From the NCBI GenBank assembly GCA_964364885.1, contig CAYIOA010000028.1:1-10841 (forward strand): a stretch of 10,841 bases of DNA, written 5' to 3'. The stretch comes from UBA73 sp964364885 (GTDB lineage: Archaea; Nanobdellota; Nanobdellia; Pacearchaeales; GW2011-AR1). Positions 1 through 6,313 of this stretch are shown in pieces. The notes under the pieces were generated by a model. That model saw nothing but the letters and a program-made list of their open reading frames with translations. It did no database searches and was not told the DNA's origin. Within the stretch, counting starts at the first letter, position 1; each line of letters starts with the position of its first letter. The translations under genes and the position numbers were made by a program.

Positions 1-21
1 AAATTTTATTTCATCAACAAT

Positions 22-29
22 TTTATATA
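22..29 (+). promoter_or_regulatory. TATA box of thrS
   Basis: TTTATATA is centred about 25.5 bp upstream of the ATG at 51. In archaea transcription starts about 25 bp after the box centre, so the mRNA should begin at or next to the ATG and be leaderless. This supports the ATG at 51 over the in-frame TTG at 45. Confidence 0.65.
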
Positions 30-50
30 CCAAGATTATCTAAATTGATT

Positions 51-1778
51 ATGAAAATTATAACACTTCATTGTGATTACATCAAATTCAAACCTTTGAA
101 AAAAGCTATACAAAAAGCTGAGGAGATTGAGAAAAAAGATGAAAGAGAAGTCAAAGAGCCTCTTGTTGTTTTAACTGCTGTTGAGATTGGGGATAATGAC
201 CAGACTGTAAAGGAACTTGTTGAATCAGTAATAAAAACCGCGCGCGATGTGAAAGCGAAAAAAATTGTTTTGTATCCTTATGCGCATTTATCCTCAAAGC
301 TTGCGAATCCTGATACAGCATTAGAATATTTGGTAGAAGCTGAGAAAACATTGCAAAAAAAAGGTTTTGAAGTAATAAGAGCGCCTTTCGGCTATTACAA
401 ATCATTTGAATTAAAATGCAAAGGACATCCTTTATCAGAATTATCTAAGTCTTTTAATGAAAAAACATCTTATGGATTAAAAGAGAGAGAGGATAAGAGC
501 GAGATTGTGCAAGAAGATTATGACACAAAGCAACTGTTAAGGGAGATTTCCCGTTCTAAACTAGACACTTCGAAATTAAAACAGAACGACCATAGGATTC
601 TTGGGCAAAGACTTGATTTATTCAGTTTTAACGAGGTTTCTCCTGGCTCTGTTTTCTGGCACAATAATGGCTTAATAATCTACAATGAGCTAGTTTCATT
701 TCTAAGAGGACTTCTTAGAGAAAACAACTACCAGGAAATTTCTACGCCCCAAGTTCTGGACAATAAGCTCTGGAAGGTTTCTGGACATTGGTCGCATTAC
801 AGAAAGAATATGTTTTTAACAGAATATGAAAACAGAGATTTTGGAATTAAACCAATGAATTGCCCTGGAGCAATGCTTGTTTATAAAACAAAAACAAGAA
901 GCTACAAGGAGTTACCGCTAAGACTATCTGAATTTGGTGTTGTTCATAGAAAAGAACTCTCGGGAGTAATGGCTGGCTTGTTTAGAGTTGTGAAGATGAC
1001 GCAGGATGACGCGCATATTTTCTGCACAAAGGAACAACTTCAAAATGAAATAGAAAATCTTCTAAAATTAATAAGGATAATTTACAAGGACAGTTTTAAT
1101 TTTGAATATCATTTAGAATTATCGACCCGGCCTGAAAAATTTATGGGTGAAAAAAAAGAATGGGATGAAGCTGAAAAAGTTTTAGAGTCGGCATTGAAAA
1201 GTTCAAAAACAGAGCATAAAATAAATAAGGGCGATGGGGCATTTTATGGCCCTAAGATAGATATTCATATAAAGGATTCGTTAGGAAGAAGCTGGCAATG
1301 CGCAACTATTCAATTGGACATGCAAATGCCTCTGAGATTTGATCTTTCTTATACTGGAAGCGATAATAAGTCGCATACTCCGATAGTTATCCATCGGGCG
1401 CTTTTAGGCTCATTGGAAAGATTTATTGGGATAGTTTTAGAACATCTTGAAGGAAATCTTCCTTTGTGGCTCTCCCCGATTCAAGTCCGTTTTATAAACT
1501 TTACAGATAGAAATATAAAATCTGCACAAATGCTGCTGGATAATATAAAAATAGAAGTTCCAGGTATAAGAATAGATTCTGACTTTGATTCAATAACATT
1601 GGGCGATAAGGTCAGACAAGCTGAGATTATGAAAATTCCTTATATTGCAGTTGTAGGAGACAAAGAAGAGAAATCAAAAACAATAGCTGTCAGGGCAAGA
1701 GGCGAAAAACCAAAATTTGGGATTACCAAAGAAAAATTTATTAAAACAATCAAAGAGGAAATAGAGAAAAGGTTATAA
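51..1778 (+). CDS. thrS: Threonyl-tRNA synthetase, archaeal type with DTD-like editing domain
   Basis: Charges tRNA-Thr with threonine in the cytoplasm and clears mischarged Ser-tRNA-Thr. The product is 575 residues from the ATG at 51. Residues 1 to about 138 are the archaeal editing domain with a D-aminoacyl-tRNA deacylase fold, with YPYAHLSSKLA near 75-85 and APFGYYKSFELKCKGHPLSE near 111-130. A charged linker leads to the class II catalytic core. Visible are MNCPG (Cys271), TQDDAHIF (His322) and VIHRALLGSLERF (His448), the expected three zinc ligands, together with motif 2 (VVHRKELSG) and motif 3 (HRALLGSLERF). The anticodon-binding domain fills about 475-575. The core reads much like bacterial ThrRS, whereas the editing domain is archaeal. 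The protein is somewhat shorter than usual archaeal ThrRS, mainly in the linker. All key residues are present, so it should be active. First gene of a three-gene run. Confidence 0.96.
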   Translation: MKIITLHCDYIKFKPLKKAIQKAEEIEKKDEREVKEPLVVLTAVEIGDNDQTVKELVESVIKTARDVKAKKIVLYPYAHLSSKLANPDTALEYLVEAEKTLQKKGFEVIRAPFGYYKSFELKCKGHPLSELSKSFNEKTSYGLKEREDKSEIVQEDYDTKQLLREISRSKLDTSKLKQNDHRILGQRLDLFSFNEVSPGSVFWHNNGLIIYNELVSFLRGLLRENNYQEISTPQVLDNKLWKVSGHWSHYRKNMFLTEYENRDFGIKPMNCPGAMLVYKTKTRSYKELPLRLSEFGVVHRKELSGVMAGLFRVVKMTQDDAHIFCTKEQLQNEIENLLKLIRIIYKDSFNFEYHLELSTRPEKFMGEKKEWDEAEKVLESALKSSKTEHKINKGDGAFYGPKIDIHIKDSLGRSWQCATIQLDMQMPLRFDLSYTGSDNKSHTPIVIHRALLGSLERFIGIVLEHLEGNLPLWLSPIQVRFINFTDRNIKSAQMLLDNIKIEVPGIRIDSDFDSITLGDKVRQAEIMKIPYIAVVGDKEEKSKTIAVRARGEKPKFGITKEKFIKTIKEEIEKRL

Positions 1779-1780
1779 AA
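1773..1780 (+). promoter_or_regulatory. TATA-like box overlapping the thrS stop codon
   Basis: TTATAAAA overlaps the last codon and stop of thrS and is centred about 24.5 bp before the ATG at 1801. This spacing would give a leaderless transcript starting with the downstream gene. It may be an internal promoter in addition to read-through from thrS. Confidence 0.4.
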
Positions 1781-1800
1781 CTAGGAATCTTACATAAAAA

Positions 1801-2463
1801 ATGAAAATAAAACCATATGTCGAGAGATTAGAAAGGTCCAAAGAATATAAAGAGTTCATGAATAAATATTCTGATGCGTTTATGGTTGCAGGTTTTTTTG
1901 TTATTGATCTTGAGTCTGGAAAAAATGTTCATCAGATAGACTTTTATATGCCCTCTCAGAAAAAAGTTGCTGCTTTTACTCTGGATTCTGGTGTGAATGT
2001 TCAGATTATGGATATGCTAAAAACCAAGAAAAGAAAACTACCTGAGAAGCTTGATTTAGAGACTAATATAGACCTTGACGCTCTTGTTGGAATTCTTACA
2101 GATGAAATGAGAAATAGAAGCATGTCTGAAGACATAAAAAAAATTATTGCTGTTATTCAGAATATCGAAGGCAAAAAAATCTGGAATGTGAACTGCGTGC
2201 TGTCCGGCATGGAAGTCCTAAAATCACATGTTGAAGACGAATCTAAGACTGTTCTTAAGATAGAAAAAACATCTATACTTGACTTGGTAAAAAAATTGCC
2301 GATGAATAAACTTAGCCTGCCAAAATCAAAAAAAGATGCAGAATCTGAAATGAGAAAGCTTAAGGAAATTGAAGCTGAAATAGAAAAAGAGAGAGAAAAA
2401 CTTAAAGGCGAGATTGGGAAAAATAAAAATTTAGCTGAAAAGAAAAAACCAAATAAAAAATAA
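1801..2463 (+). CDS. Conserved-looking hypothetical protein with charged coiled-coil tail
   Basis: I do not recognise a named family. The 220-residue product has a mixed alpha/beta-looking N-terminal part (1 to about 165) with strand-like stretches such as AFMVAGFFVIDL and KIWNVNCVLSGMEVL. It ends in a strongly charged Lys/Glu helix (about 170-220) that should form a coiled coil with a basic Lys-rich end. There is no signal peptide or membrane segment, so it is probably cytoplasmic. It starts 22 bp after thrS and ends 3 bp before the DUF192-like gene, so all three are probably co-transcribed. A TATA-like box across the thrS stop may give it its own leaderless start. No convincing Shine-Dalgarno lies before the ATG. 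The basic tail could bind nucleic acid, but that is only inference. Confidence 0.85.
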   Translation: MKIKPYVERLERSKEYKEFMNKYSDAFMVAGFFVIDLESGKNVHQIDFYMPSQKKVAAFTLDSGVNVQIMDMLKTKKRKLPEKLDLETNIDLDALVGILTDEMRNRSMSEDIKKIIAVIQNIEGKKIWNVNCVLSGMEVLKSHVEDESKTVLKIEKTSILDLVKKLPMNKLSLPKSKKDAESEMRKLKEIEAEIEKEREKLKGEIGKNKNLAEKKKPNKK

Positions 2464-2466
2464 TTT

Positions 2467-2811
2467 ATGAAAATTTATTTTAAGCGGAAACCACTTGATG
2501 TTAAAGTAAAAAGAGTCTCTTCGTTTGGCAAATTTATTGGCTTGATGTTCAAATCTGCTAAAAGTGAAAATTTGCTATTTGAGTTTGATTATCCTGGCAG
2601 AATAAGGATACATTCTTATTTTGTATTTTTTAAATTTACAGCTGTCTGGCTTGATAAGAAAAATAATGTTTTAGAAGCTGAGATTGTTGAGCCATTTAGA
2701 CTGAATGTAAGACCGAAAAAACCAGTTCATAAACTTGTTGAAATTCCCTTAAATAAAAAGAATTTAAATCTTGTGAGAATTCTCGTCGAGGGAGAAAGAT
2801 TTAAATATTGA
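2467..2811 (+). CDS. DUF192-like protein
   Basis: The 114-residue product follows the layout of the DUF192 family (small beta-rich proteins of unknown function). It has a GLMF motif near 25-28 (FIGLMFKS), a hydrophobic strand LLFEF, a middle segment where the family usually has a FWM-type motif (here HSYFVFFKFTAVWLDKKN, about 49-66), then the E-x-x-x-P stretch and the VEIPL stretch near the end. DUF192 proteins are often exported, but this one has no signal peptide, which is common for archaeal members. The start is 3 bp after the stop of the preceding gene, so translation is probably coupled. A TTTAAATA box for the next gene overlaps its last codons. The family call rests on motif order, not alignment, and is moderately sure. 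Confidence 0.75.
   Translation: MKIYFKRKPLDVKVKRVSSFGKFIGLMFKSAKSENLLFEFDYPGRIRIHSYFVFFKFTAVWLDKKNNVLEAEIVEPFRLNVRPKKPVHKLVEIPLNKKNLNLVRILVEGERFKY
2800..2807 (+). promoter_or_regulatory. Candidate TATA box for the 40-residue gene
   Basis: ATTTAAATA-type sequence centred about 54 bp before the ATG at 2858. It would start transcription near 2829 and leave a 5' leader of about 28 nt that contains the Shine-Dalgarno. A second box, TATATAA at 2831-2837, is only about 24 bp from the ATG and would remove the Shine-Dalgarno from the transcript. The first is therefore preferred, but both may be used. Confidence 0.4.
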
Positions 2812-2846
2812 AAAGAATAGGCTTAGCTAGTATATAAGAGGTAAAA

Positions 2847-2855
2847 AGGAGGTGA
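2847..2855 (+). promoter_or_regulatory. Near-perfect Shine-Dalgarno
   Basis: AGGAGGTGA ends 2 bp before the ATG at 2858, with the GGAGG core about 6 bp upstream of it. It is the longest match to the 16S rRNA 3' end in the window. Most neighbouring first genes lack such a site, so this marks a strongly translated short gene. Confidence 0.75.
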
Positions 2856-2857
2856 AA

Positions 2858-2980
2858 ATGGGAACAATTCTTGTTAAAAACGTTATTAAAAGAAAGCCTG
2901 GATATCTTTACTATGTTGACGGAAAAGGAAACGTGTGTGAAGCTAAAATGGCCCGTGGCGGACGAAAGAAAAAGCGCTAA
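2858..2980 (+). CDS. 40-residue basic protein of unknown function
   Basis: This short gene is easy to miss. ATG at 2858, TAA at 2978-2980, 40 residues. The sequence begins MGTILVKNVIKRKPGYLYYV, followed by a DGKGNVCEAKM segment and a very basic end, ARGGRKKKR. The Lys/Arg-rich tail resembles those of small ribosomal or RNA-binding proteins, and the GxLYYVDGKGN part could form a small beta hairpin. The evidence for a real gene is an excellent Shine-Dalgarno at 2847-2855, plausible promoter boxes upstream, and a T-tract terminator just after the stop. Only one Cys is present, so it is not a zinc ribbon. I cannot name a family. A ribosome-associated or RNA-binding role is inference from composition. 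Confidence 0.75.
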   Translation: MGTILVKNVIKRKPGYLYYVDGKGNVCEAKMARGGRKKKR

Positions 2981-2988
2981 TTAGGCAA

Positions 2989-3003
2989 TTTTTTTTTATT
3001 TTT
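2989..3003 (+). terminator. T-tract terminator
   Basis: Nine consecutive T followed by ATTTTT, starting 8 bp after the stop of the 40-residue gene. Archaeal RNA polymerase stops at such T-runs without needing a hairpin. It separates the thrS-side unit from kae1. Confidence 0.6.
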
Positions 3004-3027
3004 GATTGTTATATTATTTAGATAATC

Positions 3028-3035
3028 TTAAAAAT
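3028..3035 (+). promoter_or_regulatory. TATA-like box of kae1
   Basis: TTAAAAAT is centred about 24.5 bp before the ATG at 3056, again predicting a leaderless mRNA. No Shine-Dalgarno is visible before this ATG, which agrees. Confidence 0.5.
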
Positions 3036-3055
3036 CTTGTTTTTATCTTTGTTCA

Positions 3056-4024
3056 ATGATAATTGGCATAGAGTGCACTGCACATACATTTGGAGTGGGG
3101 ATTGTAAATAAAGGAAAGATTCTTTCTAATATTAGAGATATGTATACTACTGAATCTGGGGGGATTGTTCCTGTTGAAAGTGCAAAACATCATCGAGAAA
3201 TTGCAGAAAAAATATATTGCGCTGCTTTAGATGAAGCAAGAATTGAAGAAAAGGAGATAGACGCGATTGCTCTTTCAAATGCACCAGGATTGTCACCTTG
3301 TTTGCTTGCAGGGCTAGAATTTGCCCAGCTAAAGGCGAGAAAGCTGGAAATTCCTATTGTTCCTGTTAATCATTGCGTTGCTCATTTGGAAATTGGGCAG
3401 AGTATTGGAGCTAAGGATCCGGTGTTATTGTATGCTTCTGGGGCTAATACACAAATTATAGCTTATGCTTCTGGCAAATACCGTGTTTTTGGAGAAACTC
3501 TTGATATAGGCATAGGTAATTTTATAGATAAATTTGCCCGTTATATTGGGATAGGATTTCCTGGAGGGCCGAAGATAGAGGAGAAAGCTAAAACTGGGAA
3601 ATATGTTGAGATGCCGTACTCAATAAAGGGAATGGATGTTTCTTTTTCAGGAATGCAAACAAAACTACAGCAATTACGCGACAAAGGAATTTCAATTGAG
3701 GATTTGTCTTATTCATTACAAGAGAATGCGTTTTCTATGCTAGTTGAAGCGGCTGAAAGAGCATTGGCGCATACTGGAAAAAGAGAACTTGTGATTGGAG
3801 GAGGAGTTGGGTGTAATGCCCGCTTGCAGGAGATGTGCAAGATAATGTGCGAGGAGAGAGGAGCTAAATTCTTCTGCCCTTCTAAACAACTTTTAGTTGA
3901 TAATGCTGCAATGATAGCTTTTACAGGAGAGATTATGTTTAATTCTGGAATTAGAAAAAATTACAAAGAAGTTGAAATAAAACCGAGAGAAAGAACAGAC
4001 GACGTTGAGGTTATATGGAAGTAG
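3056..4024 (+). CDS. kae1: tRNA N6-adenosine threonylcarbamoyltransferase, KEOPS subunit Kae1
   Basis: Kae1 transfers the threonylcarbamoyl group from threonylcarbamoyl-AMP to A37 of tRNAs that read ANN codons, as the catalytic subunit of the KEOPS complex. The 322-residue ASKHA-fold protein is full length. The metal-binding residues are visible: His106 and His110 in NHCVAH and Asp282 in LLVDNAA. The nucleotide loop at 128-133 reads SGANTQ, where SGGNTQ is usual. GETLDIGIGNFIDKFAR (146-162) and IGGGVGCNARL (247-257) are also typical. Many archaea fuse Kae1 to the Bud32 kinase, but here the frame stops right after the Kae1 domain, so Bud32 must be encoded elsewhere. The gene faces the tRNA-Leu gene convergently, and its stop codon is directly followed by a partial copy of that tRNA's 3' end. 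Confidence 0.96.
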   Translation: MIIGIECTAHTFGVGIVNKGKILSNIRDMYTTESGGIVPVESAKHHREIAEKIYCAALDEARIEEKEIDAIALSNAPGLSPCLLAGLEFAQLKARKLEIPIVPVNHCVAHLEIGQSIGAKDPVLLYASGANTQIIAYASGKYRVFGETLDIGIGNFIDKFARYIGIGFPGGPKIEEKAKTGKYVEMPYSIKGMDVSFSGMQTKLQQLRDKGISIEDLSYSLQENAFSMLVEAAERALAHTGKRELVIGGGVGCNARLQEMCKIMCEERGAKFFCPSKQLLVDNAAMIAFTGEIMFNSGIRKNYKEVEIKPRERTDDVEVIWK

Positions 4025-4046
4025 AATGCGGAGAGAAGGACTCGAA
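4025..4046. repeat. Partial copy of tRNA-Leu 3' end (distal repeat)
   Basis: A 22-bp segment matches 4176-4197 with a single difference (C/T at 4041/4192) and starts at the first base after the kae1 stop. It covers the discriminator base, the 3' acceptor strand, the 3' T-stem strand and most of the T-loop of tRNA-Leu, and then similarity stops. The rest of a tRNA is absent, so this is a fragment and not a second tRNA gene. Duplication of a tRNA 3' end in direct orientation is the usual footprint of a tRNA-targeting integrase. Confidence 0.75.
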
Positions 4047-4175
4047 ATACAACTTCTTTTAGAAAATAAGTTCTATGAGTCAAGAAAACTATAATTGCTT
4101 TTGCCTCACAAAAGCTGTTTGCTTTCGCACAGTTCATTTCTCTGGATTTATGATATTTCGCTTTTCTCAATATCA
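4047..4175. other. 129-bp non-coding spacer between tRNA-end repeats
   Basis: No credible gene is visible. It holds a perfect 7-bp stem with a 5-nt loop at 4097-4115 (GCTTTTG/CAAAAGC), which could act as a stop signal for kae1 or be a leftover of the element once bounded by the two repeats. No integrase fragment is recognisable. Confidence 0.5.
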
Positions 4176-4197
4176 AATGCGGAGAGAAGGATTCGAA
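4176..4197. repeat. Proximal repeat at the tRNA-Leu 3' end
   Basis: The second copy of the 22-bp direct repeat, lying at the 3' end of the intact tRNA-Leu gene (on the minus strand) plus two bases beyond it. See the distal copy at 4025-4046. The repeats are 151 bp apart start to start. Confidence 0.75.
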
Positions 4198-4261
4198 CCT
4201 TCGCAAGCACTAAGCTAATGCGGCCTTAACGCATCCCGTTTGACCACTCCGGCATCCCCGC
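4178..4261 (-). tRNA. tRNA-Leu (anticodon AAG)
   Basis: An 84-nt class II tRNA. The acceptor stem GCGGGGA pairs with TCTCCGC (one G-U), the discriminator is A, and no CCA is encoded. The D-arm has a three-pair CCG/CGG stem with GG in the loop. The anticodon stem ATGCG/CGCAT is perfect around the loop TTAAGGC, giving U33 and anticodon AAG, which reads CUU. The 15-nt variable arm contains a short AGC/GCT stem. The T-arm GAAGG-TTCGAAT-CCTTC is perfect. The long variable arm and discriminator A fit leucine. An adenosine at position 34 is very unusual in archaea, which normally use GAG for this codon box. Its 3' end is duplicated at 4025-4046. Confidence 0.93.
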
Positions 4262-4283
4262 ATAAAGTTTCTACTTAGAAAAG

Positions 4284-4292
4284 ATTTATAAG
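4284..4292 (-). promoter_or_regulatory. TATA box of tRNA-Leu
   Basis: On the minus strand CTTATAAAT is centred about 27 bp upstream of the mature 5' end, so transcription should begin at or within a base or two of the tRNA. Confidence 0.65.
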
Positions 4293-4309
4293 CTTTCTGA
4301 AAAGAAATA

Positions 4310-5005
4310 TTATTTAATTAATTTCTCAAACTCTTCAAGATTGTCTTCCAGAGCTTTAATGGATTTTGTGAGAATTTCTTTTGCAGGCATATTTCCGAAT
4401 GACTCAATAACAAATACTAATTCGCTTGAGTCAGTTATGGCTTCTTTGTCCTTGCGCATCACTTCATTAGTTTCTGCGTCGTTTAAATCGCAGAGCCACT
4501 TTGCTCCTTTTTTCTCTGGTTTAATTGCTCCTTTAGAATTCTGGACTATTTTGTCTATTTCTGGGGAAGACTTAACCTCAAGAATATGGCGATAAAAACA
4601 CAAGCCAGGAATATGTTTTGCATGCTCTCTGCCTATGCCGAGGCGAGCTGTTGCTATAAGCTCTAATTTGTGATTCTCGTTTAAAATTGTTATTGGTATT
4701 TTTTCAAATGGCATATCTGCTGAACCTTTTAAATCTCCAGAATAAACAGTACATGGCCCTTTTTTTGTCAGTTTAAAATCTATTTTTGTTTTTGACGTCG
4801 TACTCTTTTCTGTTTTCAAAGGTATTAAACCCAGGCGATGAGCGAGCATTTCATCAAAGAGAGCTGAGTCGTTCTTGAAAATTTCTACTTCATCAATTAC
4901 TAAAGTAGGAACTTCTGATATGCTTCTACGAATTGCATTTGCCAAAGACTCATTTGCCTCTATTCTCAAGATTAATTTGTCCGGCGTGTTTGAAATGACC
5001 TGCAT
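4310..5005 (-). CDS. rpoD: DNA-directed RNA polymerase subunit Rpo3 (RpoD)
   Basis: Rpo3 pairs with Rpo11 as the assembly platform of archaeal RNA polymerase (equivalent to Rpb3 and the bacterial alpha N-terminal domain). From the ATG at 5005 the protein has 231 residues. It starts MQVISNTPDKLILRI, followed by ANAIRRSISEVPTLVIDEVEI and MLAHRLGLIPL, the signatures of the dimerisation domain. The middle domain has single Cys residues only (GPC, GLC, WLC), so the iron-sulfur cluster of some Rpo3 proteins is absent. The C-terminal helix ends EEFEKLIK. The frame could begin 13 codons earlier at 5044, but Rpo3 proteins start as chosen here and a TATA-like box lies 26.5 bp before this ATG. It follows a deacetylase-fold gene where uS11 is the usual neighbour, and uL18e/uL13/uS9 do not follow. 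Confidence 0.94.
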   Translation of the reverse strand: MQVISNTPDKLILRIEANESLANAIRRSISEVPTLVIDEVEIFKNDSALFDEMLAHRLGLIPLKTEKSTTSKTKIDFKLTKKGPCTVYSGDLKGSADMPFEKIPITILNENHKLELIATARLGIGREHAKHIPGLCFYRHILEVKSSPEIDKIVQNSKGAIKPEKKGAKWLCDLNDAETNEVMRKDKEAITDSSELVFVIESFGNMPAKEILTKSIKALEDNLEEFEKLIK

Positions 5006-5027
5006 TAATAATTTAGAGAAAAGATGG

Positions 5028-5035
5028 TTTTTAAA
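5028..5035 (-). promoter_or_regulatory. TATA-like box of rpoD
   Basis: On the minus strand TTTAAAAA is centred about 26.5 bp before the ATG at 5005, giving a leaderless transcript. It lies inside the alternative longer reading frame, which argues against that earlier start. Confidence 0.5.
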
Positions 5036-5066
5036 GATTTGCACTTATTGAATTTAAAGAGATAAA

Positions 5067-5867
5067 CTATAAGAAAGGATCGTTGATAAATTTAGTTTCA
5101 TATAATAGCTGAGCTAATTCTCTTGCTTCTTTTTCTTGGATCCCATATCCTTTATTTAAATCTCTAAATATTTTTCCAGTCATCTTCATTTTTCTGTTCT
5201 CTTCAAAATTGTGTTTATTACGACTTGGTTTAATATCGTAAAAAGAGATTAATCCAGTTGAAACAGCATTATCTAAATTGCCTTTCCAGCGATCTGCGTG
5301 TATGTAAACATAAGAATTTCCTTTTTCTGCTATTTCTGGCTCTCCTTCTGGAACAACAAAAACGTCCTCAAAGTTATATGGTTTTAACGGTATCAACGCC
5401 CTGTCTGCTAGCCACTTAAAACCCAACATGGAAGCTACTCTTGCTGTTTTAATATCAAAATAATGGTTTGGAGGGACATATAAATTTGGATTTTTACTAA
5501 AGACTCTCCTCAATTTTTCTTTTCCTTTTTTCATAAGATCATATTGCTCTTTTTCAGGAATCATTCCGAGCCATAAACAATAATTTTCATGCCAAGGATC
5601 AATTCCGACTTTAACAATTTTTCCAGCTCTCTTTACAAAATGAAAATCCTCGCACTTGGAGCATTTGTGATTTAAACCTTGCTGCCCTAAGATGTAGCCT
5701 GGTCTTGATAGAATTTCTTTTAATTTTTTTATTTGAGAGTCTGGAATTCGCGAGAGCTGGAAAGGAGCAATAGAAATAGCAATTGGACCTTTTTCAGATA
5801 ATTGTAAAACTCTCTTGAAACTTTCTTTGTCAAATGTTTCAAAATGAATATTGAGTGTAATTGGCAT
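5067..5867 (-). CDS. Polysaccharide-deacetylase-fold protein, function unknown
   Basis: The 266-residue product has the order of elements seen in the carbohydrate deacetylase/DUF2334-like barrel fold. These are a strand PIAISIAP (28-35), GYILGQQGLNH (57-67) where metal-binding proteins have an H-x3-H motif, a long helix EKLRRVF, then VPPNHYFDIKTARVASMLGFKWLAD (131-155), the typical P-P-x(4)-T-x(6)-GF segment, and a late YVYIHAD strand (186-192). The first His of the H-x3-H motif is Gln63, while His67 is kept and is followed by a CxxC pair (Cys69, Cys72). The usual metal site is therefore altered and deacetylase activity is doubtful. No signal peptide is seen. It starts 5 bp after the uS11 stop, so it is co-transcribed with ribosomal proteins, and rpoD follows with its own promoter. 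Confidence 0.8.
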   Translation of the reverse strand: MPITLNIHFETFDKESFKRVLQLSEKGPIAISIAPFQLSRIPDSQIKKLKEILSRPGYILGQQGLNHKCSKCEDFHFVKRAGKIVKVGIDPWHENYCLWLGMIPEKEQYDLMKKGKEKLRRVFSKNPNLYVPPNHYFDIKTARVASMLGFKWLADRALIPLKPYNFEDVFVVPEGEPEIAEKGNSYVYIHADRWKGNLDNAVSTGLISFYDIKPSRNKHNFEENRKMKMTGKIFRDLNKGYGIQEKEARELAQLLYETKFINDPFL

Positions 5868-5872
5868 TTCAG

Positions 5873-6313
5873 TTAAACTCTTCTTCCGCGTCTTCCGCCT
5901 TTAATTTTTGGACCGCCTCTTGGCGTTTTGGTAGAATCCAGAATACTTGAGATTTCCAAGCCGCTTTTGCTTAGACTCTTTACTGCTGCATGCGCCCCAG
6001 GACCATGGCCGATTCCTGTTCTTCCGCGCATTCTTACATAAATTTTTGTGAAGCCTAAATCAACTGCGCGCTCTGCTGCTTTTTTAGCGACAAACATTGC
6101 TATGGTGGGATTTGCTTTTAATCTTGAATGTTTTGTTATTACTCCGCCTGAAGCTTTGGATATTGTATTTCCTATAAGGTCTGTTATGTGAACAAAAGTA
6201 TTGTTTGAGGTTGTATAGATGTAGGCTATGCCTATTTTCTCCTCTCTCTTTTCTTTTTTCTGCTTTATTTCTTTATTTTGCTCTTCTGATTCCTGAGCTT
6301 GTTCTGTTTCCAT
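5873..6313 (-). CDS. rps11: Small ribosomal subunit protein uS11
   Basis: A component of the 30S platform that contacts 16S rRNA near the E site. The 146-residue product has a highly charged Glu/Lys extension (1 to about 26) before the conserved fold. The fold is recognisable from IGIAYIYTTSNNTFVHITDL, SKASGGVITKHSR, RGRTGIGHGPGAHAAVKSL, and the TPRGGPKIKGGRRGRRV end. Its ATG overlaps the uS4 stop by one base (TAATG), and a GGAGA Shine-Dalgarno lies in the end of uS4 (6323-6328), so translation is coupled. A deacetylase-fold gene follows after 5 bp, where rpoD is the usual next gene in archaea. Confidence 0.97.
   Translation of the reverse strand: METEQAQESEEQNKEIKQKKEKREEKIGIAYIYTTSNNTFVHITDLIGNTISKASGGVITKHSRLKANPTIAMFVAKKAAERAVDLGFTKIYVRMRGRTGIGHGPGAHAAVKSLSKSGLEISSILDSTKTPRGGPKIKGGRRGRRV

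Noticed and set aside
45..50. TTG start for thrS at 45
   Set aside because: It adds only Met-Ile before the conserved MKIITLHCDY, and the TATA box spacing places the transcript start at 51.
4025..4046. A second tRNA-Leu gene
   Set aside because: Only about 20 bp of the 3' end are present. The other T-stem strand, anticodon arm, D-arm and 5' acceptor strand are absent.
3961..4206. Minus-strand open frame between rpoD and kae1
   Set aside because: It overlaps the end of kae1, the tRNA-Leu gene and both tRNA-end repeats, so it cannot be a real protein gene.
4310..5044. Longer rpoD starting at 5044
   Set aside because: The extra 13 residues do not belong to the family, and a TATA-like box within the extension points to a transcript start at 5005.
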